Assembly (NCBI GenBank): GCA_964394585.1
Contig: CAYMYI010000067.1
Coordinates: 1-21,748, forward strand
DNA length: 21,748 nt
Direction: 5' to 3'
Source of the DNA: CAYUJH01 sp964394585
GTDB lineage: Bacteria; Bacteroidota; Bacteroidia; Cytophagales; Flammeovirgaceae
Shown: piece by piece, positions 1-8,049 of the stretch
Position numbering within the stretch: the stretch's first letter is position 1
Layout of the letters: the number at the start of each line of letters is the position of its first letter
Position numbers and translations under genes: made by a program
The notes under the pieces: model-generated
The model's input: only the letters and a program-made list of their open reading frames with translations
The model's database searches: none
Told to the model about the DNA's origin: nothing

Positions 1-117
1 TCCTTCGAGAAATGCTTGCCACGTTTGTTCTTGAAAGTGGAACGGATGCCAGCCTTGTTGAGCAAACCATTTTCGGATGTGTTGGTAGGAAGCTAACGAT
101 TGTAGCAATGCCATCAT
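1..117 (-). CDS. Ligase-associated DEXH-box DNA helicase, N-terminus only (partial)
   Basis: Only the first 39 codons are present; the gene continues beyond the left edge. The start is one of two adjacent ATG codons (117 or 114), and an in-frame TAA lies just upstream, so the N-terminus is fixed. The peptide contains the run KWFAQQGWHPFHFQEQTW (residues 16-33). This matches the opening of Lhr-like helicases found in the ligase-associated DNA repair cluster, where W-F-x-x-x-G-W-x-P-F-x-F-Q-x-x-x-W precedes the Walker A motif. The helicase core itself is outside the window. In known clusters the partners are an ATP-dependent DNA ligase, an MBL-fold exonuclease and a metallophosphoesterase; none is seen here, but they could lie to the left. 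It is on the same strand as the interrupted hydrolase, whose stop is 50 bases upstream, so cotranscription is possible. The family call rests on a short stretch. Confidence 0.66.
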   Translation of the reverse strand, partial: MMALLQSLASYQHIRKWFAQQGWHPFHFQEQTWQAFLEG

Positions 118-167
118 GCAGCGAATTTAAAGAGAAACTTCTTGCAGAAGGAAGGAATTATCGCCAA

Positions 168-938
168 CTAGAAGGATGCTAAAAATGAGCGAACTGCTTC
201 TACAAACGCTTGGGGCTGCTCAGCATGTACCCAATGCCCTGCATTGGGAATCATTTCGATACGCGCCTTAGGAAATAAGGTTCGGATATCGGTATGATCT
301 TGCGCTCGAATATATTCTGAGTTAGCTCCGCCTAAAAATAATGTTGGTTTATCAAACGGACGACGGCTCCTGATTTCCTCTCCTACATTTTCAATTTTTT
401 CTGTAATTATCGGCAAATTGATTTTCCACTGAAAGGCGCCTGTTTTGGAATTTCGTTGTAAGTTTTTCAACAGAAACTGCCGGATACCTACTTCGGCAAT
501 ATAACCTTGCAATATTGAATCAGCCTCTTTCCTACTTTGGATGCTTGCTAGGTTAATCGCATTTAACCCTTCCAAAATAGTTTGGTGGTGCACAGGGTAA
601 TGCCTAGGCGCAATATCGACTACAATAAGCCCTGCGGGCAGTTCTGTATATTGGAAAACAAACTCCATCACGGTTTTCCCTCCCATAGAGTGCCCTATAA
701 CCACCGGGTTTTTAATGCGATGTTGCTCGATAAACTCTGCTAAATCTGCCGCCATAGCATCGTAGTCAAACGCATCGGAATGGGGCGATTACCCATGGTT
801 TCGCTGGTCTATTAAAAATATTTCAAAGTCGTTTTCAAGCAATTTGGCGATGCTAATCCAATTATCAGACGAACCAAACAAGCCATGTAATATGATGAGG
901 GGCTTTCCTTCGCCCATTTTTCGGTGAAAAAGTGTCAT
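168..938 (-). pseudogene. Alpha/beta hydrolase (YbfF-like esterase), interrupted by in-frame TAA at codon 50
   Basis: Read from the ATG at 938, the frame encodes a 256-residue alpha/beta hydrolase of normal length for the family, except for a TAA at 789-791. Before the stop come the oxyanion-hole motif LHGLFGSSDNW (residues 18-28) and DQRNHG (44-49). After it comes SPHSDAFDYDAMAADLAEF, the usual continuation of the D-x-R-N-H-G-x-S-P-H-S motif. The nucleophile elbow GHSMGG (Ser about residue 84) and the catalytic His in NAGHWVHAEQP near the C-terminus are intact. Intact homologues hydrolyse short acyl or thioester substrates; the substrate here is unknown. The stop sits at a variable residue, often R or K; AAA to TAA is a one-base change. 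Internal ATG 755 would give a 195-residue fragment lacking the oxyanion loop, so it is unlikely to be active. The gene could be a recent pseudogene, or the stop could be a base-call error. TAA ends other genes here normally, so codon reassignment is not likely. Confidence 0.82.
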
Positions 939-969
939 TTTTGATAATTTATTTATTCTCAAAGGTTAC

Positions 970-984
970 ACGATTTGACAAATC
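970..984. repeat. 15-base perfect inverted repeat upstream of the hydrolase gene
   Basis: CGATTTG-A-CAAATCG has two 7-base arms around one base. It lies 32-46 bases upstream of the hydrolase ATG, where an operator could sit. An imperfect -7-like element (TAACCTTTG on the minus strand, one base too long) overlaps its downstream side. A site of this size could arise by chance in 21 kb, so an operator role is only a suggestion. Confidence 0.3.
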
Positions 985-1079
985 GCTTTCTGTCTATGTA
1001 TGAAGTATAGATTTTTCTAAAGCAATTCTTTACGATCAAACCTCAACTTTTGCCTTAGTAGAGTCTGCATAATACTAAA

Positions 1080-1104
1080 AAGAGCGGACATAAAGCCCGC
1101 TCTT
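1080..1104 (-). terminator. Rho-independent terminator of the 66-residue protein gene
   Basis: On the minus strand an 8-bp stem AAGAGCGG/CCGCTCTT with a 9-base loop is followed by a short T run (CTCTTTTTAG). It begins 41 bases after the stop of the small gene at 1145-1345 and is oriented to end that transcript before the hydrolase gene. Confidence 0.7.
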
Positions 1105-1144
1105 AATCTCTCGATTTTACAAAGTTTAATCTTAAATCCGTTTC

Positions 1145-1345
1145 TTAAAATTCAACTTGTGTGTCGTTGTACTGAGTTGCATGTTTTAGAGAGCCAAATC
1201 GCCCTCCGAATCGAGTGCTACACCATTTTTCTAACTCTTTAATTTCTGCTCGGTTTAATAACCGCTTTGCCTTTCTAAGCTCTTTTTGAAATAAAAACTC
1301 ATCAAAGGCAACCTTCTCCAAAATTGTCTTTGAGTACTCTAGCAT
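1145..1345 (-). CDS. Small conserved Bacteroidota protein, 66 residues, function unknown
   Basis: A short protein starting MLEYSKTILEKVAFDEFLF, rich in Lys and Glu, with a predicted helical middle (residues 15-41, ending in a W-C pair at 41-42) and a C-terminal segment FGGRFG. There is no signal peptide or membrane segment, so it is probably cytosolic. The pattern M-L-E-Y-x-K-T-I-L-x-K-V-x-F-D-x-x-L-F-x-K-E-L-x-K-A resembles small uncharacterised proteins I associate with many Bacteroidota genomes; this is from memory and not a search. That the gene is real is supported by a proper terminator directly downstream (1080-1104) and by its own intergenic region upstream, divergent from batD. No function can be assigned. 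Confidence 0.7.
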   Translation of the reverse strand: MLEYSKTILEKVAFDEFLFQKELRKAKRLLNRAEIKELEKWCSTRFGGRFGSLKHATQYNDTQVEF

Positions 1346-1517
1346 AGCTTAAGTGAAGTAGTTGTTTATTATGTTAAAGATGATTAAACATCTCTAATAT
1401 AGAAAAAAAAGCGAAATCGACCATGCTTTTTAAGTTAATTTTACATGCGTAGGCAATCTTTAAGAATATCTTTCCCTGTTGTTAGAGCAATAGTATTACT
1501 ACAAACCTTGAACGATT

Positions 1518-2972
1518 ATGTATTCTGTCCAACGTTTCCTTTTCTCCGTCATTACATTGTTATATTTGCTGAGTGGTGTTGCCTCTGCACAAGAGGTGAG
1601 TATCAGCCTCGAGCGCACCGAAATCGGTCTTAACGAGATGCTGCAAATTACTGCTACTGTTCGGAATGAGCGCATGAAAGGGTACTCGGGATTCCCCGAT
1701 ATTGAAGGCTTTCGCAAAAGTGGTACTTCCTCTTCTACCAACACAAGTATTGTAAACGGAAAGGTTACCAGCTCGCAGAGCATCACCCAAAATTATTTAC
1801 CCAACCGAAAAGGAACTTTCAAAATTGCTCCATTTCAAATGCAAATTAATGGGCAGCCTGCCCAATTTAGCGGTGCTACGGTAACTGTTGGTGAGCCAGT
1901 ACAACGCAGAGCCTTCGATCCTTTTGCAGAGTTTTGGGGAAAACCTAACCGCGATAATTCTAAAGAGTTTGTTGATGTAAAAGAAGATGCTTTTTTTGCT
2001 ATTACGCCTAACAAAAAAGAGGTATACGTAGGTGAAGGGTTTACCATTGATATCTCGTTTTATGTAGCGCTCACCAACCGCGCTCAAATGAGCTTTTATA
2101 AAATTGGAGACCAGCTTGCCGAAATTTTAAAGAAGGCAAAACCATCCAATTGTTGGGAAGAGAATTTTGGTATTGATCAAATTGACCGTGAATATGTCAA
2201 GATCAACGGGAAACAGTACAAGCAATACAAAATTTATGAAGGGGCGTTTTTCCCACTCAATGCAGAAGATATTACGCTTCCTTCAGCCGGTTTAAAAATG
2301 ATAAAATATAAAGAAGCAAAAAATCCTACCTTTTTTGGCAGAAATACCCAAGAAGACTTCAAAACTTTCTATTCTAAAGAACAAAAAATCAAAGTAAAAG
2401 AGCTTCCTCCCCACCCCCTCCGAGAAGGAGTAGCCGTAGGTAATTATCGGCTAAAAGAGCAAACAGCCACCCAAGAATTTGAAACCGGTCAGAGTTTTAG
2501 CTACCAACTAAAAATCGAAGGAGAAGGAAACATTGCATCTTTAGGTGAACCAAGTACCCGTACTAACGATGAGCTGCTATTTTATCCTCCGAGCATTCGC
2601 CAAAATATTACACGCTCAAGCGGGCGTGTATATGGCAGCAAAACATTTAATTTCTTTATTGAACCCCAAGAGCCCGGTTATTACCAAATGAAAGACTATG
2701 TAAATTGGATATACTTTAACCCGCGAATGGAGCGCTACGATACGCTTCGCCCCGAATTTGCCATGAAGGTAACCGGGGAAAGCAAAAAAAATGCAATGAT
2801 TGAGCAAACTTCCTTAAGTGGTTTCTATAGCCTTATCGATCAAGAAAGTAATGAGGTACGCAAAACTACAGAAGCTGCCTGGCTGAATGTCGTTCTGAAC
2901 ACTTCCATTTTGGTGTTGCTTATTTCCATTGGTGTTTTAGTAACAGTACGCAAAAAAAAGAAACAAGCGTAG
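1518..2972 (+). CDS. batD: BatD-family membrane-anchored protein (aerotolerance type)
   Basis: 484 residues. An N-terminal signal peptide (about residues 1-24, cleavage after ...SGVASA) is followed by beta-rich periplasmic domains. It begins QEVSISLERTEIGLNEMLQ, the typical BatD opening, with the early pattern GYSGFPDIEGF and an S/T-rich strand segment. One transmembrane helix lies near the C-terminus (about 458-478) before a basic tail RKKKKQA, so the bulk faces the periplasm. BatD proteins belong to the Bat/MoxR system, first linked to oxygen tolerance in Bacteroides; their molecular role is still unclear. In most Bacteroidota batD lies with MoxR, batA, batB, batC and batE; none is next to it here. 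The gene is divergent from the small protein gene and is followed after 21 bases by the acetyltransferase, probably on the same transcript. The start at 1518 is chosen because it directly precedes the signal peptide. Confidence 0.85.
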   Translation: MYSVQRFLFSVITLLYLLSGVASAQEVSISLERTEIGLNEMLQITATVRNERMKGYSGFPDIEGFRKSGTSSSTNTSIVNGKVTSSQSITQNYLPNRKGTFKIAPFQMQINGQPAQFSGATVTVGEPVQRRAFDPFAEFWGKPNRDNSKEFVDVKEDAFFAITPNKKEVYVGEGFTIDISFYVALTNRAQMSFYKIGDQLAEILKKAKPSNCWEENFGIDQIDREYVKINGKQYKQYKIYEGAFFPLNAEDITLPSAGLKMIKYKEAKNPTFFGRNTQEDFKTFYSKEQKIKVKELPPHPLREGVAVGNYRLKEQTATQEFETGQSFSYQLKIEGEGNIASLGEPSTRTNDELLFYPPSIRQNITRSSGRVYGSKTFNFFIEPQEPGYYQMKDYVNWIYFNPRMERYDTLRPEFAMKVTGESKKNAMIEQTSLSGFYSLIDQESNEVRKTTEAAWLNVVLNTSILVLLISIGVLVTVRKKKKQA

Positions 2973-2993
2973 TAGTAAAGTGCACTTTATCGA

Positions 2994-3416
2994 ATGACAA
3001 TCCAAATAATTACCCATAAACCACAAAAGGAGTTAGCTTGTCGGCTCTTATTACAGTTACGCCCACAGTATAGCTTTGAAGCAATGTATGCTAATGTAGA
3101 AGCACAAAGCAAACAAGGGTATCAGTTAGTAGCTGCGTACCAAGGAGAGGCGCTTGTAGGCGTAGCAGGTTTTCGATTAGGGGAAAATTTAGCATGGGGG
3201 AAACATCTTTATATCGACGATTTAGTAACAGATGCCCAGATGCGATCTAAAGGCGCCGGCGCTGCACTTATCCAATGGCTAAAGCAATATGCAACCGAAA
3301 CAGGGTGTAAACAACTCCATCTCGATTCGGGTGTACAACGGTTTGCTGCCCATAAATTCTATCTCAATCAGGGCTTTCGTATTGCAAGCCATCATTTCTC
3401 ATACTTATTATCGTAA
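2994..3416 (+). CDS. GNAT-family N-acetyltransferase
   Basis: 140 residues, the size of a single GNAT domain. The central strand and acetyl-CoA pyrophosphate loop are visible: LYIDDLVTDAQMRSKGAGAALIQWL (about residues 72-96), with R-S-K-G-A-G as the Q/R-x-x-G-x-G/A signature. The C-terminal part, with the conserved FYLNQGF run near residue 127, matches motif B (A-x-x-F-Y-x-x-x-G-F). It should transfer an acetyl group from acetyl-CoA to an amine; the substrate cannot be read from sequence. It starts 21 bases after batD and both end at the hairpin 3451-3485, so a two-gene transcript is likely. No functional link between the two is known. Confidence 0.88.
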   Translation: MTIQIITHKPQKELACRLLLQLRPQYSFEAMYANVEAQSKQGYQLVAAYQGEALVGVAGFRLGENLAWGKHLYIDDLVTDAQMRSKGAGAALIQWLKQYATETGCKQLHLDSGVQRFAAHKFYLNQGFRIASHHFSYLLS

Positions 3417-3450
3417 TATCCAACCATAAAGATATTGTCGTAGAAAAAGA

Positions 3451-3485
3451 AAAAACCTTCTAAGAGAATCTCTTAGAAGGTTTTT
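3451..3485. terminator. Bidirectional terminator between the GNAT gene and rpoC
   Basis: Near-perfect 17-base arms AAAAACCTTCTAAGAGA and TCTCTTAGAAGGTTTTT flank a single base (in practice a loop of about 5-7 bases). A-rich on the left and T-rich on the right, it can end transcripts from both sides. It lies 34 bases after the GNAT stop and 26 bases after the rpoC stop. Confidence 0.9.
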
Positions 3486-3511
3486 AGGTTCAATGCAATA
3501 GAAAATAACTT

Positions 3512-6500
3512 CTATTGATATTCTTTCTTAGCTTCAAAAGCTTCTTTCGAACTTACAAGAGCTTCATAATCTTCTTTTGAGCCTACTTTGATTTTTTGGA
3601 AATCGCGCATGCCAGTACCGGCCGGAATCAGGTGCCCCACAATTACGTTTTCTTTCAACCCTAAGAGTTCATCGGATTTACCACGAATCGAAGCTTCGCT
3701 CAACACCTTAGTAGTTTCTTGGAACGATGCCGCCGAAATGAAGCTTTGCGTATCGAGCGATGCTTGCGTAATACCTTGCAAGGTAGGTTTAGATACTGCA
3801 GGCTGCGCATCACGCACTTTAACAATTTTCATGTCTTTTCGCTTCAAGCTTGAATTTTCATCGCGAAGGCGACGAGCTGATACAATCATTCCCTCTTCCA
3901 TTACCTGCGAATCCCCTTTATCGGTTACCACTTTCTTATCAAGGATATCATCGTTGGCTTCCATGAAAGAAATTTTATCTACCACTTGGTTTGGCAAGAA
4001 GGTAGTATCGCCACTATCTACAATAATTACCTTTTGCATCATTTGGCGAACAATCACCTCAATGTGTTTATCATTGATTTTCACACCTTGCAAGCGGTAT
4101 ACATCTTGGATTTCGTTGACAAGATACTCTTGCACTGCCGTTGGCCCTTTGATAGAAAGGATATCTGAAGGAGTTATGGCACCATCCGAGAGTGGCATTC
4201 CCGATTTAATGTAATCGTTTTCTTGTACCAAAATATGCTTAGAAAGGGGCACTAAGTAGCGTTTTTTGGTACCATCTTTAGATTGTACAAAGATTTCGCG
4301 GTTACCTCGTTTGATTGCTCCATAGGAAACAACTCCGTCAATCTCTGTTACTACTGCGGGGTTGGAAGGATTACGCGCTTCAAATAACTCTGTAACTCTA
4401 GGAAGCCCCCCGGTAATATCGCGTGTTTTACCCGTACGACGCGGAATTTTAGCCAATATTTGCCCAGGGACAACTGTTTCTTCATCATCTACTGCCAATA
4501 GTGCATCTACCGGTAAGTTACTACTGATTTCGGTACCATCTTCCCCCATTACAATGATTGTCGGGTTCTTGGTTTTGTCTTTACTATCAACAATTACTTT
4601 TTCAATATGCCCAGAGATTTCATCCACTTCTTCACGGAACGTTAAGCCTTTTTCAATAGACTCGAAACGAACTACTCCTTTATTTTGAGAAAGAATGACA
4701 GCATTGAATGGATCCCAGAAACAAAGGATGTCTCCTTTTTTAACTCTATCGCCTTCTTTTACTTTCAAGAAACCTCCATAAGGGACATGGTTGCTAATCA
4801 GTACTTTGCCATCTTCATCAACTATCTTAACCTCAGCAGTGCGTGCCATGATTACCTCTACTGGATCCTGCCCTTCAGGTACAGGTGCTTGTACGGCGCG
4901 CATGTTTTCAAACTCAATCTTACCGTCAAACTTTGCTTTGATATTAGAATCTACGGCAATATTTGAGGCTGTACCACCTACGTGGAAGGTACGCAACGTA
5001 AGCTGTGTCCCCGGCTCTCCAATAGACTGCGCGGCAATCACCCCGACTGACTCTCCTTTTTGCACTAGCTTGCCCGTAGCAAGGTTACGGCCATAACAAA
5101 GAGAACAAACTCCTTTTTTACTTTCACAAGTAAGAACTGAGCGAATTTCCACTTGCTCGATGGCAGTATCTTCAATGCGAGCCACAATATCCTCGTCGAT
5201 TTCAGTACCTGCCGTAACGATCAATTCATTGGTATGCGGATCATAAATATCGTGTACACTTACACGTCCTAAAATACGTTCACCAAGCGCCTCAATAATA
5301 TCTTCGTTTTCTTTCAGAGCTTCTACTACTAAGCCACGGAGTGTTCCACAATCGGGTTCGGTAACTACAACATCTTGAGCAACATCCACCAAGCGGCGAG
5401 TGAGATAACCGGCATCAGCCGTTTTTAAAGCCGTATCTGCCAAACCTTTTCGGGCACCGTGTGTAGAAATAAAGTACTCCAATACATCGAGTCCTTCTTT
5501 AAAGTTTGAAAGAATAGGGTTTTCGATAATCTCACCTACGGAACCTTGCAGATTTTTCTGAGGTTTTGCCATCAGACCACGCATACCCCCTAGCTGACGA
5601 ATTTGCTCGCGCGACCCCCGTGCACCAGAGTGCATCATCATGAATATAGAGTTGAAACCGGCTTTATCGGTTTCCATACTCTTCATTAGGTTATTCGTAA
5701 GTGAGTTATTGATGCGCGTCCAGATATCGATTATTTGGTTATAGCGTTCATTCTCTGTAATGAAACCCATATAATAATTTTCCCAAACGCCATCTACTTC
5801 TTTCTTAGCTTCGTCAATCAAATCTTGCTTTTCATCTGGAATTAGGATATCATCCAGACCAAATGAAAGTCCTCCTTTGTAAGCATATTGGAAGCCCATA
5901 TGTTTAATGTCATCAAGGAACTGTGCTGTACGCGCCATTCCTACAATTTTAAACACACGTGCGATAATCTTTTGGAGCATTTTTTTAGTAAGCAATTCGT
6001 CGATAAAGCCTACCTCATCAGGGATGGTCTGGTTAAATAATACACGTCCGGCAACCGTTTCAATAATTTGCGGCTTTACTTCTCCGGTCTTATCATCACG
6101 GATGCCTACTTTCACTTTAATGTAGGCATGTTTTGCCACTCGACCTTCGTTCAGGGCAATAATCACTTCTTCGGGAGAGTAGAATGTTAGCCCTTCTCCT
6201 AATACAGGACGATTAGCATCGACTGAACGCAACCCTTTGGTAATGTAATAAAGCCCCAATACCATGTCTTGAGAGGGTACCGTAATAGGCGCTCCGTTAG
6301 CAGGATTCAAAATATTATGTGATGCTAACATGAGTAGCGAAGCTTCAAGAACTGCTTCATGCCCAAGTGGAACGTGCACTGCCATTTGGTCGCCGTCGAA
6401 GTCAGCATTAAATGCTGTACATACCAATGGGTGGAGTTGGATAGCCTTACCCTCAATTAGTTTGGGTTGGAATGCTTGGATACCCAAGCGGTGTAGTGTA

Positions 6501-7831
6501 GGAGCACGGTTCAGCAGTACCGGATGGCCTTTCAATACGTTCTCCAAAATATCCCATACTACAGGATCTTTTCTGTCAACAATTTTCTTGGCAGATTTCA
6601 CTGTTTTTACAATACCACGCTCAATTAGTTTACGAATAATGAACGGCTTGAACAGTTCTGCTGCCATATTTTTGGGTAGACCGCATTCGTGTAGTTTCAG
6701 TTCGGGACCTACAACAATCACCGAACGACCTGAGTAATCGACACGCTTTCCTAGAAGGTTCTGACGGAAACGACCTTGCTTTCCTTTTAGCATATCGCTG
6801 AGCGATTTCAAAGGACGGTTACCATCGGCACGTACTGCGTTTACTTTACGGGAGTTATCAAATAAAGAATCCACAGCCTCTTGCAACATGCGTTTTTCGT
6901 TTCGCAAGATTACTTCAGGGGCTTTAATATCAATCAAACGCTTCAAACGATTGTTTCGGATGATTACGCGTCGGTACAAATCATTTAAATCGGAAGTAGC
7001 AAAACGACCTCCATCAAGGGGTACAAGCGGACGAAGTTCTGGAGGAATTACCGGCACCATTTTGATAATCATCCATTCGGGACGGTTTTCGATGCGAGTG
7101 CGTGCATCGCGGAAAGCCTCTACTACTTTCAAACGCTTTAAGGCTTCTGACTTGCGCTGCTGAGAAGTATCGTTTGCGGCTGCATGTCGGAGTTGGTACG
7201 AAAGTTTGTCAAGCTGAATACGTGAGAGCAGCATTTCGAGTGCTTCAGCCCCCATTTTAGCGATAAATTTATCGGGGTCATCGTCGTCCAACTGTTGGTT
7301 TTCTCTTGGCAACTTATCTAGAATATCCAAGTACTCGTCTTCGGTTAAGAAATCGAGTTGCGTGGAGCCGTTGATTTCCCACTCACCAACAATACCAGCT
7401 TGTACTACTACGTAGCGCTCGTAATAAATAATTTGATCGAGCTTTTTGGTAGGTATTCCTAACAAATAACCAATTTTGTTAGGCAATGAACGGAAATACC
7501 AAATGTGTGCTACAGGTACTACCAACTGGATATGTCCTAATCGCTCGCGGCGTACCTTCTTCTCGGTTACTTCTACACCACATCTATCGCAGATGATACC
7601 CTTGTAGCGAATTCTTTTGTACTTGCCACAGTGGCACTCCCAATCTTTCACCGGGCCGAAAATGCGCTCACAGAACAACCCTCCCATTTCGGGCTTGTAG
7701 GTTCTGTAGTTGATGGTTTCGGGTTGGGTAACTTCTCCAAAAGAGCTTTCGAGAATGGACTCTGGCGATGCCAGGCTAATAGTGACTTTTGTAAAGTCGT
7801 TGTTGATTTTTTTGTTTTTTCTGAATGCCAT
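3512..7831 (-). CDS. rpoC: DNA-directed RNA polymerase subunit beta'
   Basis: A complete 1439-residue beta' subunit, usual length for Bacteroidota. It forms the clamp and half of the active centre of RNA polymerase. The first zinc site is C66, C68, C81 and C84. The catalytic magnesium loop is NADFDGDQ with D477, D479 and D481. The second zinc site is C828, C902, C909 and C912. Offsets from the E. coli positions (460/462/464 and 814/888/895/898) are constant within each region, so the core is intact. The start MAFRKNKKINNDF fits Bacteroidota homologues. rpoB normally lies directly upstream on the same strand; here the upstream 218 bases are non-coding and then comes a YciO/TsaC-family gene. 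A TATATTTG element at 7857-7864 suggests that rpoC has its own promoter. The gene ends at the convergent hairpin 3451-3485. Identification is certain. Confidence 0.99.
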   Translation of the reverse strand: MAFRKNKKINNDFTKVTISLASPESILESSFGEVTQPETINYRTYKPEMGGLFCERIFGPVKDWECHCGKYKRIRYKGIICDRCGVEVTEKKVRRERLGHIQLVVPVAHIWYFRSLPNKIGYLLGIPTKKLDQIIYYERYVVVQAGIVGEWEINGSTQLDFLTEDEYLDILDKLPRENQQLDDDDPDKFIAKMGAEALEMLLSRIQLDKLSYQLRHAAANDTSQQRKSEALKRLKVVEAFRDARTRIENRPEWMIIKMVPVIPPELRPLVPLDGGRFATSDLNDLYRRVIIRNNRLKRLIDIKAPEVILRNEKRMLQEAVDSLFDNSRKVNAVRADGNRPLKSLSDMLKGKQGRFRQNLLGKRVDYSGRSVIVVGPELKLHECGLPKNMAAELFKPFIIRKLIERGIVKTVKSAKKIVDRKDPVVWDILENVLKGHPVLLNRAPTLHRLGIQAFQPKLIEGKAIQLHPLVCTAFNADFDGDQMAVHVPLGHEAVLEASLLMLASHNILNPANGAPITVPSQDMVLGLYYITKGLRSVDANRPVLGEGLTFYSPEEVIIALNEGRVAKHAYIKVKVGIRDDKTGEVKPQIIETVAGRVLFNQTIPDEVGFIDELLTKKMLQKIIARVFKIVGMARTAQFLDDIKHMGFQYAYKGGLSFGLDDILIPDEKQDLIDEAKKEVDGVWENYYMGFITENERYNQIIDIWTRINNSLTNNLMKSMETDKAGFNSIFMMMHSGARGSREQIRQLGGMRGLMAKPQKNLQGSVGEIIENPILSNFKEGLDVLEYFISTHGARKGLADTALKTADAGYLTRRLVDVAQDVVVTEPDCGTLRGLVVEALKENEDIIEALGERILGRVSVHDIYDPHTNELIVTAGTEIDEDIVARIEDTAIEQVEIRSVLTCESKKGVCSLCYGRNLATGKLVQKGESVGVIAAQSIGEPGTQLTLRTFHVGGTASNIAVDSNIKAKFDGKIEFENMRAVQAPVPEGQDPVEVIMARTAEVKIVDEDGKVLISNHVPYGGFLKVKEGDRVKKGDILCFWDPFNAVILSQNKGVVRFESIEKGLTFREEVDEISGHIEKVIVDSKDKTKNPTIIVMGEDGTEISSNLPVDALLAVDDEETVVPGQILAKIPRRTGKTRDITGGLPRVTELFEARNPSNPAVVTEIDGVVSYGAIKRGNREIFVQSKDGTKKRYLVPLSKHILVQENDYIKSGMPLSDGAITPSDILSIKGPTAVQEYLVNEIQDVYRLQGVKINDKHIEVIVRQMMQKVIIVDSGDTTFLPNQVVDKISFMEANDDILDKKVVTDKGDSQVMEEGMIVSARRLRDENSSLKRKDMKIVKVRDAQPAVSKPTLQGITQASLDTQSFISAASFQETTKVLSEASIRGKSDELLGLKENVIVGHLIPAGTGMRDFQKIKVGSKEDYEALVSSKEAFEAKKEYQ

Positions 7832-7856
7832 TGAACCTTGCTTTTTTTAGAACCTG

Positions 7857-7864
7857 CAAATATA
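7857..7864 (-). promoter_or_regulatory. Candidate rpoC promoter, -7 element TATATTTG
   Basis: An exact match to the Bacteroidota -7 consensus TAnnTTTG, reading toward rpoC and ending 25 bases before its ATG. A start about 5-7 bases downstream would give a leader of roughly 20 bases. No TTG is seen at the proper distance for a -33 element; TTATTA at 7885-7890 is the closest sequence. The 218-base gap upstream otherwise shows no gene. Confidence 0.5.
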
Positions 7865-8049
7865 AAAGAATATAGCTCTTTTCGTAATAAATCGCAGAGT
7901 CTTTTTAAATTATTCTCATTTTTATGAACCTAGCAAAAAACAATCAAACTAAGACACTGATAATCAAATACTTATAAAAAATGCTTATAGATTTGATAAT
8001 TTGCCTTTTAAATGCTGTTAAAAGAGCTCGGTACAAACGCTCGATTGAG

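Noticed and set aside
789..791. Stop-codon reassignment or efficient readthrough
   Set aside because: TAA and TAG end other genes here normally, and no recoding structure is evident.
3588..7834. Plus-strand open frames opposite rpoC (up to 208 codons)
   Set aside because: They mirror the codon bias of rpoC, lack recognisable domains and have no start signals.
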